From assembly GCA_003024985.2 (NCBI GenBank), contig PXIH01S0059404.1: a stretch of DNA of 10,447 bases; one strand, given 5' to 3'. A model generated the notes under the pieces. It worked only from the letters and a program-made list of their open reading frames with translations, did not search any database and had not been told where the DNA came from. Of this stretch, positions 1-7,430 are shown piece by piece. The stretch's first letter is position 1. Every line of letters starts with the position of its first letter. A program made the position numbers and the translations under genes. The stretch comes from Euperipatoides rowelli. Lineage: Eukaryota; Onychophora; Udeonychophora; Euonychophora; Peripatopsidae.

Positions 1-11
1 AATTTTAAGAA

Positions 12-232
12 ACTTTTAGCCAATGTTAAGTCTATAGACTTCTAATAAATTCAAAAAGTGAAAAAAATTTTAAATAGATCTACAGGGTTTATTCCTTAAA
101 ATATAAGCACCAAATTTTAAAAAATATTATGACAAAGATATCCTTTTGTTTATACATATTTAAGATTTATGGATAGGGGTGGGGAAATTGAATTAGGCTA
201 AGGGGACTTTTAGTCAATGTTAGGTCTAGATA
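12..232. repeat. Imperfect direct repeat pair near the left edge
   Basis: The segment at 12-38 (beginning acttttagccaatgttaa) recurs at 206-232 with about four substitutions, a spacing of 194 bp. The sequence between the copies is AT-rich and otherwise unlike either copy. This may be the edge of a longer tandem or dispersed repeat that continues to the left of the window. No coding potential is seen. Confidence 0.5.
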
Positions 233-947
233 TATAGCCTACTTAATTAAATCCGAAAGATTTAACTTTTATAATAAATTTATTATTAGAGTTTCAGCTA
301 TTAATTATCAGACTTACCATCATAAGTAATTCTACTAACATTTATCTGATTTAGATAAACAAAATCAGGCAAGACCAAGGTCTTGATGCAAACTTATTCA
401 AATAGAATATATTCAAATAGAATATATAAAGACATACAACAAAATACACAAAACAGTAAAATTATTTTAAGCAGATCAAACAATAACCACCCTATCAAAT
501 GAGAGCAAGATATCATTATTGATTTTTAATACATTTAAATTAATAGTAATATCTAAAATATATAATATGGTAGTATGTAAAACATATAATACGTATAAGT
601 ATGTAGGAATACAGTATTCAATTTCAAATTTTAGTATATATAATCCTACACTAAAATTAAGTAGTTACCACTACACAACACATCCTATTTAAACCATTCA
701 ACCTCAAACAATTAAAACATTCTTATCTTAGGCATGAAGTACGAATAAAAACGTAAGGTCATCAGTGATTTGTCCAAAAGGGAGAACAATAATATAATGA
801 AATTATATTTCATAGCCTAATAAAATTATTATTAAAATAATATTCCATATACCTGTTGGATTAGCTTGCAAAAATTGTCTTATAGGATTTGTATATAAAA
901 AATCATTGGATTTATATGGGTCTTGCTCCTGTTACTGAAGAATAGTG
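233..947. other. AT-rich gene-free stretch
   Basis: This stretch is strongly AT-rich and broken by stop codons in all frames. Apart from the 15-bp tandem repeat at 396-425, listed separately, I see no coding region, RNA gene or transposon end in it. Confidence 0.6.
396..425. repeat. Perfect 15-bp tandem duplication
   Basis: The unit attcaaatagaatat occurs twice without spacer, at 396-410 and 411-425. It is identical in both copies, so it is a recent slippage or duplication event, or a two-unit minisatellite. No function is apparent. Confidence 0.85.
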
Positions 948-1057
948 AAATGATTTCATTGGCTAATCTTGGAACTCACTCATGCAAAACCAATGGGTAC
1001 TCAAATGATTTCATTGGTTAATCTTAGAACTCACTCATGCAAATCCAAGAGTATAAA
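948..1057. repeat. 55-bp tandem duplication carrying promoter motifs
   Basis: Two head-to-tail copies start at aaatgatttcattgg (948 and 1003), period 55 bp, with only a few substitutions over the first ~45 bp. Each copy holds an inverted CCAAT box (ATTGG at 958-962 and 1013-1017), the block aactcactcatgcaaa, and a CCAA step. The copies diverge at the octamer (ATGCAAAA in copy 1, ATGCAAAT in copy 2) and at the TATA position, where only copy 2 has TATAAAA. It reads as a duplicated promoter unit in which only the second copy kept or gained a full core. Confidence 0.85.
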
Positions 1058-1117
1058 ATGTCATAGGAAATCACTCAACTCATTCGTCTTTGCTGATCCA
1101 CTATCAGTGCCATCGTG
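957..1117 (+). promoter_or_regulatory. Histone-type RNA polymerase II promoter (CCAAT, octamer, TATA, cap box)
   Basis: Seen in order: ATTGG at 958-962, CCAAT at 990-994, ATTGG at 1013-1017, a perfect octamer ATGCAAAT at 1037-1044, TATAAAA at 1052-1058, and TCATTCG at 1080-1086. The A at 1082 lies 30 bp from the first T of the TATA box, the usual metazoan TATA-to-start distance. TCATTC fits the arthropod initiator TCAKTY, and TCATTCG fits PyCATTCPu, the conserved cap sequence described for sea urchin histone genes. The octamer together with CCAAT and TATA is known from histone H2B promoters. CATCGTG at 1111-1117, about +30, is a partial match to the downstream promoter element. No histone reading frame follows: the frame from the GTG at 1115 stops after about 18 codons with non-histone residues. 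It is therefore either an orphan promoter or relic, or the promoter of an unrecognised transcript. The motif match is observed; the histone origin is inferred. Confidence 0.5.
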
Positions 1118-2554
1118 ACCTGGAGTATTCCACCACTGATACTTGAGCTGTGTTATTCCAACTACTATTGAAATCAACCCGAGTTATTTCAAAAATCATA
1201 ATATTCACCTAAGAGTTGAAGATTAAAAGTAGACTAATACATTTTAGAGATGGTGGTCAGTTTCACACACCTCTTCACCACTCAAATCATTCACATCAAG
1301 TAAATACTCGGCAAGCTTATCTAGTGAGGTGTTCATGAATTGAAATGAGTAGATTAAATTTAGATTGCCTATTGGGAAAATAAATATATTTGTCCATGTA
1401 GTTAAGGATCATAGTGATTCTTCCAATTCCTTGGATAATGAGCTATCGAACCATCCTAACTTATGAATAACTACTAGAACTTTATTGGTATACCGCAAAC
1501 TTCTGTTGTATGTGCGCCCCCCTTGGAACTAATCATTCATGTGATCATTATCTCGAACTTTATCATCACCCAATGTTTTTCCCCAATTGCGGCATTGTGC
1601 GGCAGTATTATATTTGCCTTCNTCTTCCACAGTAAAACTTCATAGACATATTTATTTTTTCATGACAAGTGAACTTTTAGCAGCCCAGCTAAAAAAATTG
1701 TGTACAACATTCAAGCCTCTATATACTACTGATTTCTGACTTTTCCTGTCTAGTCCTACTATGATATAACAAAATCCAAAAGGGTTCATGCTGAGTTTTC
1801 TACATCGTCAAGGATGCTTTCAAAATAGGCTGACATATATCGATTTTAACATTGAAAGTATCAAAATAAGCATATACTGTATAATATAGGGAACTTTAAG
1901 CTGGTAATGATACTTTGTAAACTTCATCCATTTATCTTCTTGCTTAAGTAGTGTGCTTTTTTTGTACTCCATGTTCTTGGTATATTTTAATTTTGATTTA
2001 TATAAAAAAATAAGCTATACTTAACTTTCAAAAAAGACTATTACAAAAGACTTTATATTTTTTAATGAAGCAGACCTGATGGTTAATATTATTAAGATTC
2101 ATAATTCTATAAATATGCTGAAAATCATCCTATGCATTCACTTCTATGAAAGAAATGGAATTTATTCTGTTAAAAATAACTCATTATATGAAGATGTCAT
2201 TGAATAAAAATTTCCATCTAAGCTTAGTTAAAAAAAAAACTAATTTTGGAAATATTGTAAATGTTAAAATAAATATTATAAATGATAATTTTCATGTTTC
2301 TATTTCTTTTTTTTAACAGACATTAACCAATCAGAAGTTAGTATTTTTTCTAGTAGAGGTATATAGATACTTATAAACTTCATCTTATTAGTTATTGAAA
2401 TATGGTTTATTTTGAAGTATATATTTTTCATAACTTAAATTACCACCATTAATAATGGTATTAATATTAATCCCTCTTTAAACTAAAAATAAAATGTCTT
2501 ATCTACCATCAACATTATCAATAAAGCACCAATCTTAATCTCACTCAATAAATT
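1118..2554. other. AT-rich stretch without recognised gene
   Basis: No frame gives a recognisable protein. If the promoter at 957-1117 is active, its transcript would begin in this stretch, but I see no conserved coding segment. An N at 1622 is an unresolved base. A GC-richer patch at about 1500-1630 holds a short open stretch on the minus strand (about 1386-1520, 44 codons) that I do not recognise. A strong pyrimidine tract ending in AACAG at about 2300-2320 resembles a 3' splice site on the + strand. Confidence 0.5.
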
Positions 2555-2670
2555 CATTAGCCTACTCTAAAATACTTAACAGATTCTAGAATGACATGTA
2601 CCATTCATACATTAGCCTACTCTAAAAAAACTTAAAAAACATTTAGCATTCAAAACATTAGCCTACTCTA
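2555..2670. repeat. Three copies of a 15-bp direct repeat
   Basis: The 15-mer cattagcctactcta occurs identically at 2555-2569, 2610-2624 and 2656-2670, spaced 55 and 46 bp apart. The first two copies are followed by an A-run and a ctta step, so the true unit is about 50 bp with a less conserved remainder. It resembles a decayed short minisatellite and lies just left of the GC-rich block. Confidence 0.8.
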
Positions 2671-2757
2671 CATAGAAAAAGATCCCTATATATAGTAAAA
2701 TAACTTAAAAAATTTACTTCATCCAAACATAAATAAATATTTTTTAAACTCTAATCA

Positions 2758-2968
2758 TCATTTGCCATAAACTGAGTTGATGTTGGAGAGGGTTGGAGGT
2801 TGAGGGCTAGGAATGTGACTAGTGCCCTGGCTGCTGCTATGTGGTGAATTGGATGGCCCGGCGGGCTTCGAGGGTGGGGCTGCTTTGGTGTCCTGGGAAT
2901 ACAGTCTGATGGTTGAGATGGCTTCCACAACTGATGGATTAGCGATCTGATTAGTCAAGCGATAGGAG
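2758..2968 (-). CDS. Possible terminal exon of an unrecognised minus-strand gene
   Basis: Seventy codons are open on the minus strand, running from an acceptor-like acatacag to a TGA at 2758-2760. The translated segment has an N-terminal part that looks globular (SYRLTNQIANPSVVEAISTI), then a low-complexity Pro/Ser/Thr/Gln tail ending YGK. I do not recognise the protein. The frame enters with one base, which fits the phase left by the candidate upstream exon at 3109-3223. No AATAAA follows within about 300 bp. The main alternative is that this is a shadow frame opposite a purine-rich element, since pyrimidine-rich strands lack stop codons. I treat it as a weak candidate only. Confidence 0.2.
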
Positions 2969-3108
2969 CTGTATGTTATGTTATTTTATAATTTAAGTTA
3001 AAGGTAGGTCGAATAACAATATTTAAAATAAACAAATTGTCGTTAGTGCCTGTCTTGCTCTCTTGTGTTGTGCTGTTGCTTATTTTCTTTTGCAGCTAGG
3101 TGGCTGAC

Positions 3109-3223
3109 CTGGATGGATGGGTGATGCAGAGGACTAGAGGAACTGGCGCTGGACGCCTGGTAAATGGGTGGTCTATGATAGCTGGGTGGTACCTACTGGA
3201 CTGCAGGGATGGTGCTGATCTGG
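3109..3223 (-). CDS. Possible internal exon paired with the minus-strand frame at 2758-2968
   Basis: On the minus strand, 115 nt lie between an acceptor-like actttaaag and a donor-like CCAG/GTCAGC. They hold 37 open codons plus two bases at each end, Pro/Ser/Arg-rich (including HPAIIDHPFTRRPAPVPL). Splicing out the intervening 140 bp joins it in phase to the segment at 2968-2758. Phase agreement has a one-in-three chance of occurring by accident, and both splice sites are mediocre. No further upstream exon could be assigned. The protein is not recognised. Confidence 0.15.
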
Positions 3224-3500
3224 CTTTAAAGTAAGATACAATAAATTACTAATAAGGGCTTTTAGGTGTTGGAGGCTATGGGCATAGTAGCGGTAGAGGA
3301 AGGAGCAGTGTTGGTGGATAGGTGTAGAAACAGAGCTGCGGGTGAAAAGGGGGGTCAACGGTTGGGCTGTGAATAGGACATGAGTACCAGGGTTCGGAGG
3401 GCATAGGTAGGGGAAGCTCACTGAGATGTCTTGGGTTGATGCAAGGCAGGTAAGTTACTCTACTTTACTCGGCAGGAACGGACTAAACCTAGTGGAGTGG

Positions 3501-4122
3501 GGTATTTAAGCTATTTTGGGGAGGGTCTCAAGGGAATGACTTGGCCCTGCCTGCCAAAATCTTTAACTTCAAAATTTGAATTTGCAAAATTTAATGCAAA
3601 TCAAGGTACATCTTTGGAATCTTTGAACCCAGCCTGGGTAGAGCTTCACATATCTGTGTTTGTATCTGAAGTCCTGTTTACATATTTTTCTTCAACTTAT
3701 CCTATAGATGCCTCTAATGTTTGAAATCTATTGGGAGGAACAGGTAATTAGACAAATAAGTAATTAGGCAAACTAAACTAAATTATGCAGGAGGAGGGAG
3801 GAGTAGAAACTGTGTAATTATGCAAATTTTGGTTAATGTATGCGAAAAGGAAGGTAATAAAGTGCACAACAGGGAGAAGGAGATCAGTACTTCCTAGGTG
3901 GAAGGATAGGCAAGGTCCAAAGGATAGGAGTAGGAACTGGGGGGAGACAATAATTAAGTCCAATGCCTTCAGGGTGGAAAGTGCAAGATCAATACAGAAG
4001 TGGAGTGTCTTTGGTAACAAGTGCAAATCAACATCAAGTGGCAGCACAAAATAAGAAGGGGTGGAATACTGGTGGCTGGGGAATTGGTGCCAAGTATAAA
4101 TGGCTGGAGCTAGGGGAGGTGA
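3501..4122. other. Unassigned stretch upstream of the retrotransposon relic
   Basis: A + frame open at 3497-3724 (75 codons) resembles no family I know and has no coding bias I can point to. From about 3791 the plus strand becomes markedly purine-rich, as in the retrotransposon body downstream, so this stretch may contain its 5' untranslated region or the start of ORF1. An AT-rich island at 3744-3790 is bounded by GT and AG, discussed in the findings. Confidence 0.4.
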
Positions 4123-4627
4123 AAAGGAGGAGGACCTGGTCATGAGGCAGGGGGCACGGACATTGGTGCATGGAAGGAGGTGCACGGAGATGCAGAAGAA
4201 GAAGAGTGGCTAGTGATAGATCAGGACCTAATGAGGATCTTTAAGACTCAGGGAGATGAGATTGTCTATTTTCAGCACTACTGGATCAATTGAAGGTGGC
4301 AGGTTTGGTGGAAGGAGGGGAGCTGAGTGTGTTAGTGATTATAAGAATGGTGGTGGAGCACAGAAAGAAATAATGAGATACAGGTGGCAGATATTAGACT
4401 CTGTGGAAGAACTTGGTCCAAGATATGATGGGTTGAGGCGACAAGGTAAAATCAATGAGTATCTAGAGGATCTAGGGAGAGTAGGCTTCTGGGGAAGGGA
4501 CAGAGTCTATCAAAGCCATAAGCAAGATGATGAGGGTCTCTATCTTAGTATTCCAGGTGGCAGGGACAAGGATTATGTTCTCCCCGGAGGAATGGAGGCC
4601 AAGAGCAACACTGAAATTATTATATAG
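4123..4627 (+). pseudogene. Possible ORF1 relic of the non-LTR retrotransposon
   Basis: Two overlapping open stretches in different frames look like decayed coding sequence. The first (4123-4290, 56 codons) includes EEEEWLVIDQDLMRIFKTQG and ends at TGA 4291-4293. The second (to a TAG at about 4625) includes MRYRWQILDSVEELGPRYDG and a charged continuation. Both are rich in acidic and basic residues and lie just upstream of the endonuclease, where ORF1 of a LINE normally sits. No zinc knuckle, RRM or coiled coil is visible, so the ORF1 identity rests on position and coding-like texture only. It might instead be the N-terminal extension of ORF2. Confidence 0.3.
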
Positions 4628-4882
4628 AAGACAAGAGCGGAGAACGCCAAATCATTATGATAGCATCAGGGAGCAGAGACAAGGGGGTTTCGAGCTTGGC
4701 GGAAGACAAGGGTCTACTGGAAGAAAGTGGGATGTTGGGGGAGGTGAAAAAACAAAGGTTTGAAGGACCCGAGGTGGACTTTTATCTAATGCACAAGGTG
4801 GTCCCAGAGGGGAAGGGTTACAAGATGGAGGTGCTGGATTTCTCGGGGGTGGATCAGGTTAAGGCAGATGGGCAGCCTGTGG

Positions 4883-5190
4883 TAGTGTGCAGATAGGCTC
4901 AGGACTGGAATGTTTGGGGTGTGGAGGAGGAAAGAAAAAGGAATTGGTGTTGGAGGCTCTGTTGGAGAAAAATGTGATGATAGCAGGGGTGCAGGAAATA
5001 CATCTGGGCATGGGAAGATATGTGAACAAACATATCTTCCCATGCCACCAGAGTTCCAGTAGAAATAGTCTGCTCATGAGAAACCTGATAATACTGCACG
5101 GGCTGAGGGTGGCTACTACTTGGAGCAAAATGGAATAGCGGAGTCCCAAATTGATCACATCTTAGATCGGAAATTGCTTCCCACAAAGTT
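4883..5190 (+). pseudogene. Endonuclease (APE/EEP-type) domain relic of ORF2
   Basis: The domain would nick target DNA to prime reverse transcription. An N-terminal WNVWG (tgg at 4906) matches the conserved start of LINE endonucleases. After a frame change, the stretch ELVLEALLEKNVMIAGVQEI (4941-5000) carries the catalytic-Glu QE motif (Q codon at 4992, E at 4995). The next block, reading RNSLLMRNLIILHGLRVATT then WSK, resembles the distal N..LL...HGL..ATTWS segment. A further frame change brings SQIDHILDRK (5144-5173), the conserved IDHI motif. In LINE families the QE and HGL segments are normally separated by far more sequence than the 50 or so bases here, so an internal deletion is likely; a perfect 40-bp foldback sits exactly at that point. 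Two frame changes and an in-frame TAG at 5136-5138 confirm inactivity. Confidence 0.75.
5007..5046. repeat. Perfect 16-bp inverted repeat with 8-nt loop
   Basis: The arm ggcatgggaagatatg (5007-5022) is followed by tgaacaaa and then its exact reverse complement (5031-5046). It interrupts the endonuclease relic immediately after the QE motif. Perfect pairing in an otherwise decayed element points to a late foldback or template-switch event rather than a conserved RNA structure. Confidence 0.9.
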
Positions 5191-5484
5191 ATGCTGGAGT
5201 GCAAGGCAGTTTGGGTAGAGCTTTCTCAGGTGTCTGGAGTGGGGCCTGAGGTAGGAGGGAAATTGATATTGGCGAAGGTTAGTAATAGGGACAGGGCGGA
5301 GGGGGTAGGTGGGGGGGGGGCTACAAGGGAAGACATAAGTGGAATGTCAAGAAACTTGATCATCCCAGTGACTAAGAGGTCTATATGGAGAAAATGAAGA
5401 GATTTCTCAGTTCATGGAAGAACCTCAAAGATGGCTGGAGGGTAACTCAGAAGCTCAACACATATCAGATTGGTATGACGAGGT
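5191..5484 (+). pseudogene. Endonuclease-to-RT linker relic of ORF2
   Basis: This joins the endonuclease and reverse transcriptase relics. In one frame, KWNVKKLDHPSD (5337-5372) is followed by an in-frame TAA at 5373-5375 and then EVYMEKMKRFLSSWKN, the W..KL..P....Y...M.. texture typical of the region after the endonuclease in LINE ORF2. A second frame gives DWYDEVCRGLRGQ at 5468-5506. At least two frame changes are needed to pass through. A G-rich stretch at 5288-5320, including a run of ten G, lies in the middle. Confidence 0.6.
5288..5320 (+). other. Potential G-quadruplex motif in the LINE relic
   Basis: Four G-runs (GGG 5288-5290, GGG 5294-5296, GGGGG 5301-5305, ten G at 5311-5320) are separated by loops of 3, 4 and 5 bases, satisfying the usual G3+N1-7 pattern on the + strand. 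The G10 run may have grown by slippage and contributed to the frame changes around it. Confidence 0.6.
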
Positions 5485-6637
5485 ATGTCGGGGGCTACGT
5501 GGGCAGCGGAGGGGATCTTAGACGCACCAAACTCACCAATGATCCCCAAAAGAAGAAGAGCAATGGTGAGGCAGCAGAAGGCTAAGTTCAGAAGGTATAA
5601 GAGCAGTGGAAGGGGGGAGGAAAATGAACTCAGAAATTGTAACCTGTTGCTGGGTTCAGCCGAAAGAGAGCATGAGATTGAGAAGTGTAAGGTCTTCTTC
5701 GCTAATCTATCCAAAATTCAACCTTTGCAAAGAATGAGAGCGGCGTTTACCTTTCTGAAGAAATACAGAAGAGGACAAGCGGGTAGGAAAACTTTCATTC
5801 CCATCGCTAAGTAGGAATTGGAGGTGAGGGAGGAAGGTGCATTAGAGGAGCAGAGCTTGATACAGGAGCAGAATGAAATATCGCTTCCTCCAGCTCCAAC
5901 TTATGCTAAAGTCTTTGAAACATTGCACAAATTCAAAAAAAGTATGGCCTCGGGCGTGGATGGCATCAATGTTGAATTATGGTTGGAAGGCCTACTGGCG
6001 CTACGCAAAGAACTTCATGAAATTATAAAGGTGGTGTGGACCACAAACACAATTCCAGCTGCCTGGCTACACACAATCCAAATACCAATTCCTAAGGTAG
6101 CCCACCCCAGCGGCGATTATAGAAAGATAACCATATGCTGTATTGCGTACAAGGTATACGCCAAGCTCCTGCTGGATCACTTAGATGAAGTGATTACTCC
6201 ACTCCCGCACTACCAGGGGGCCTTTTTGGCCGGCCGTGCAACAGAAGATCATATATACATAATGAGGAGGGTAGCAGAGGAATGCTGGAAGGAAGGAACG
6301 GTGGTCTATTTTCTGGCTCTAGATCTTGCCAAGGTTTTCCAGTGTGTAAAGCACGTAGTATTGGTGCCAATTCTTAAGAGGCAGGGGGTTCCCCCACTTC
6401 TATAAATATAATTATCTGTGCCTGCTTATGCGAACGAACGCCGATTCATTGGTTTGGGCAGTCAACGGCCTTTTATAAGAAAACAGTGGGTCACACAGGG
6501 TTTCCCACTATCGCCATGGTTGTTCACCATAGTGCTGCATGAGGCAGTAGTCACAACGGTAGAGGCAATAGGAATGTTCGACTTAGTAGTGAAGGCTGGG
6601 GTTATGCTACCAGTACTGCTGGCCTATGCTGACATCT
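5485..6637 (+). pseudogene. Reverse transcriptase core relic of ORF2, stopped at the catalytic YADD
   Basis: RNA-directed DNA polymerase core, in one frame throughout. Order seen: a basic N-terminal extension (RRRAMVRQQKAKFRR), GVDGIN (5953-5970), IPIPK (6082-6096), YRKIT (6118-6132), the YQGAFLAGRATEDHI block, motif A LDLAKVFQ (6319-6342) with its catalytic Asp (6322-6324) retained but the second Asp of AFD replaced by Gln, motif B QGFPLSPWLF (6496-6525), and motif C LAYAD ending in Ile-stop (6619-6639). In-frame stops: TAG 5812-5814, TAA 6403-6405, TAA 6409-6411, TAG 6637-6639. The second catalytic Asp of YADD is lost by an apparent one-base deletion near 6634, after which the sequence continues in the next frame. 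The enzyme cannot be active. The identification as LINE RT is secure; the clade is not. Confidence 0.9.
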
Positions 6638-7430
6638 AGTAATGGCCAACAAGGTGGAAGAATTAGAAATATTTATAAAAGAATTCTTGACGGGACTGGG
6701 GCTGAATCTAAAGAAATGTGAGGTACTGGTAAGGGACCCAGGTGACAAGGTGACTAGATGGTAAAACCTTCAAAGTGGTAATATCACTCCGATATCTGGG
6801 TGCACATACCTCAAGCAGGCTGGATAGGAAGGGCTCTACCAGGGTTAAGATTAGAGAAGGCCATCAGGTGTGCAAGGGCAGTGATTCCCTTTATCAAGAA
6901 GTATAATCCACCATGGTATACACTTATCTCGCCACCAGCGAGATAAGTGTGTTGTAAGAACCATGTACAACACACTTATCTCGCTGGTGGCTCTTTTTGG
7001 CACCAAAATTATGGCGACCACGGAGGTGAATAGGGGGGCTTTGAAGAACTTGGAACGGCTGGTGATTGCCCTATTGACACAATACTGCAGGCAGGTCCCC
7101 ACGAATAAGATTGTCTCGCTGCTGGAGGGAAAGACCATTTGACGTAGACTCATGTGCCTAAGATTGTGTTACTGGGGCCATATTCTGAGGCGCTCAAGCA
7201 AAGTGTCCTGCAGGCTGCAAGAAGGTTGGCCCCCGGGGAAACTGAAGGTGGGCAGACCCTGCTACACCTGGAATGACTCAGTCATGAAGGACTTGAGAAG
7301 AAGTGGACTCTCACTGGAAAGATGGAAAATAGCAGCATTGACTAAAGATAGCATGAAGGAGCTGGTCAAGGAGATATATGTGATGGAAGATTCCTCAGAC
7401 GAGGAGGTATGGATGTTTAATGAAAGATAG
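6636..7430 (+). pseudogene. Reverse transcriptase thumb and C-terminal region relic
   Basis: Continues the RT after the broken YADD box in shifted frames. 6636-6762 reads LVMANKVEELEIFIKEFLTG and a GLNLNxxKC-like step, stopping at TAA 6762-6764. 6766-6858 carries RYLGA (6790-6804), the conserved (K/R)YLG motif. 6860-6946 continues with RCARAVIPFIKKYNPPW until the foldback. From 6966 the frame holds ALFGTK (6990-7007, the LLYGSE-like block), a TGA at 7140-7142 where an Arg codon CGA would fit (a CpG-to-TpG change), YWGHILRR (7170-7193), GRP (7251-7259) and the terminal W.D.V..DL region, ending at TAG 7428-7430. This C-terminal block is typical of many invertebrate LINE ORF2 proteins. At least four frame changes separate the pieces. 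Confidence 0.85.
6920..6991. repeat. Nested perfect inverted repeats (13-bp and 26-bp arms)
   Basis: Two foldbacks overlap. Arms 6920-6932 and 6938-6950 are exact complements around cacca. Arms 6931-6956 and 6966-6991 are exact complements of 26 bp around a 9-nt loop (agaaccatg). The same 13-mer acacttatctcgc thus occurs three times in alternating orientation. The structure splits the LFGTK block of the retrotransposon relic from the preceding segment and changes its frame. It looks like repeated template switching during replication or repair. Confidence 0.92.

Larger units (their letters stand above)
2756..3500. other. GC-rich block of unknown nature, possible exons on either strand
   Basis: Composition jumps from strongly AT-rich to roughly balanced GC in two patches, about 2756-2970 and 3096-3480, divided by an AT-rich gap. 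On the minus strand the frame ending at 2758 is open from 2968 and reads Pro/Ser/Thr-rich (SPQPPTLSNINSVYGK then stop). A second open minus segment at 3223-3109 can be joined in phase through a GT-AG intron. The + strand of the same block has stops in all frames but carries better splice-like signals: GTATGT at 2971 and a long pyrimidine tract ending TTTTGCAG at 3095. The plus strand is purine-biased, so its complement is poor in stop codons and open minus frames are expected by chance. It could be the 5' part of the retrotransposon downstream, exons of a host gene, or a noncoding transcript. Confidence 0.35.

Noticed and set aside
948-1057. CRISPR-like spaced repeats
   Set aside because: Only two long contiguous copies, eukaryotic context and promoter motifs; the 15-mers at 2555-2670 also lack regular spacers.
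1115-1170. Possible histone coding start after the cap site (GTG ACC TGG)
   Set aside because: It vaguely resembles the ATG TCT GGA start of H4 or H2A, but the following codons are not histone and a stop comes after about 18 codons.
1386-1520. Minus-strand 44-codon open stretch ending SSLSKELEESL
   Set aside because: The texture is protein-like but the stretch is short, unrecognised and not supported by convincing splice sites.
3497-3724. Plus-strand open frame of 75 codons
   Set aside because: No recognised motif, AT-rich, no initiation context or conservation evidence; not called as a gene.
3778-4185. Long open frame on the minus strand (135 codons)
   Set aside because: It is the complement of a purine-rich plus strand, which lacks stop codons by composition. 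The product is Leu/Pro/His/Ser-rich without a motif, and coding-like text starts on the plus strand nearby.
4786-5204. Three overlapping minus-strand frames
   Set aside because: They lie opposite the endonuclease relic, whose motifs are clear on the plus strand; they are shadows.
6984-7006. GGCTCTTTTTGGCACC as a histone mRNA 3' stem-loop
   Set aside because: The stem does not pair as GGCTCTTTTCAGAGCC does; this is LINE coding sequence for the LFGTK block.
6851-7153. Minus-strand open frame of 100 codons
   Set aside because: Opposite the RT thumb relic and through the foldback repeat, with no independent motif.
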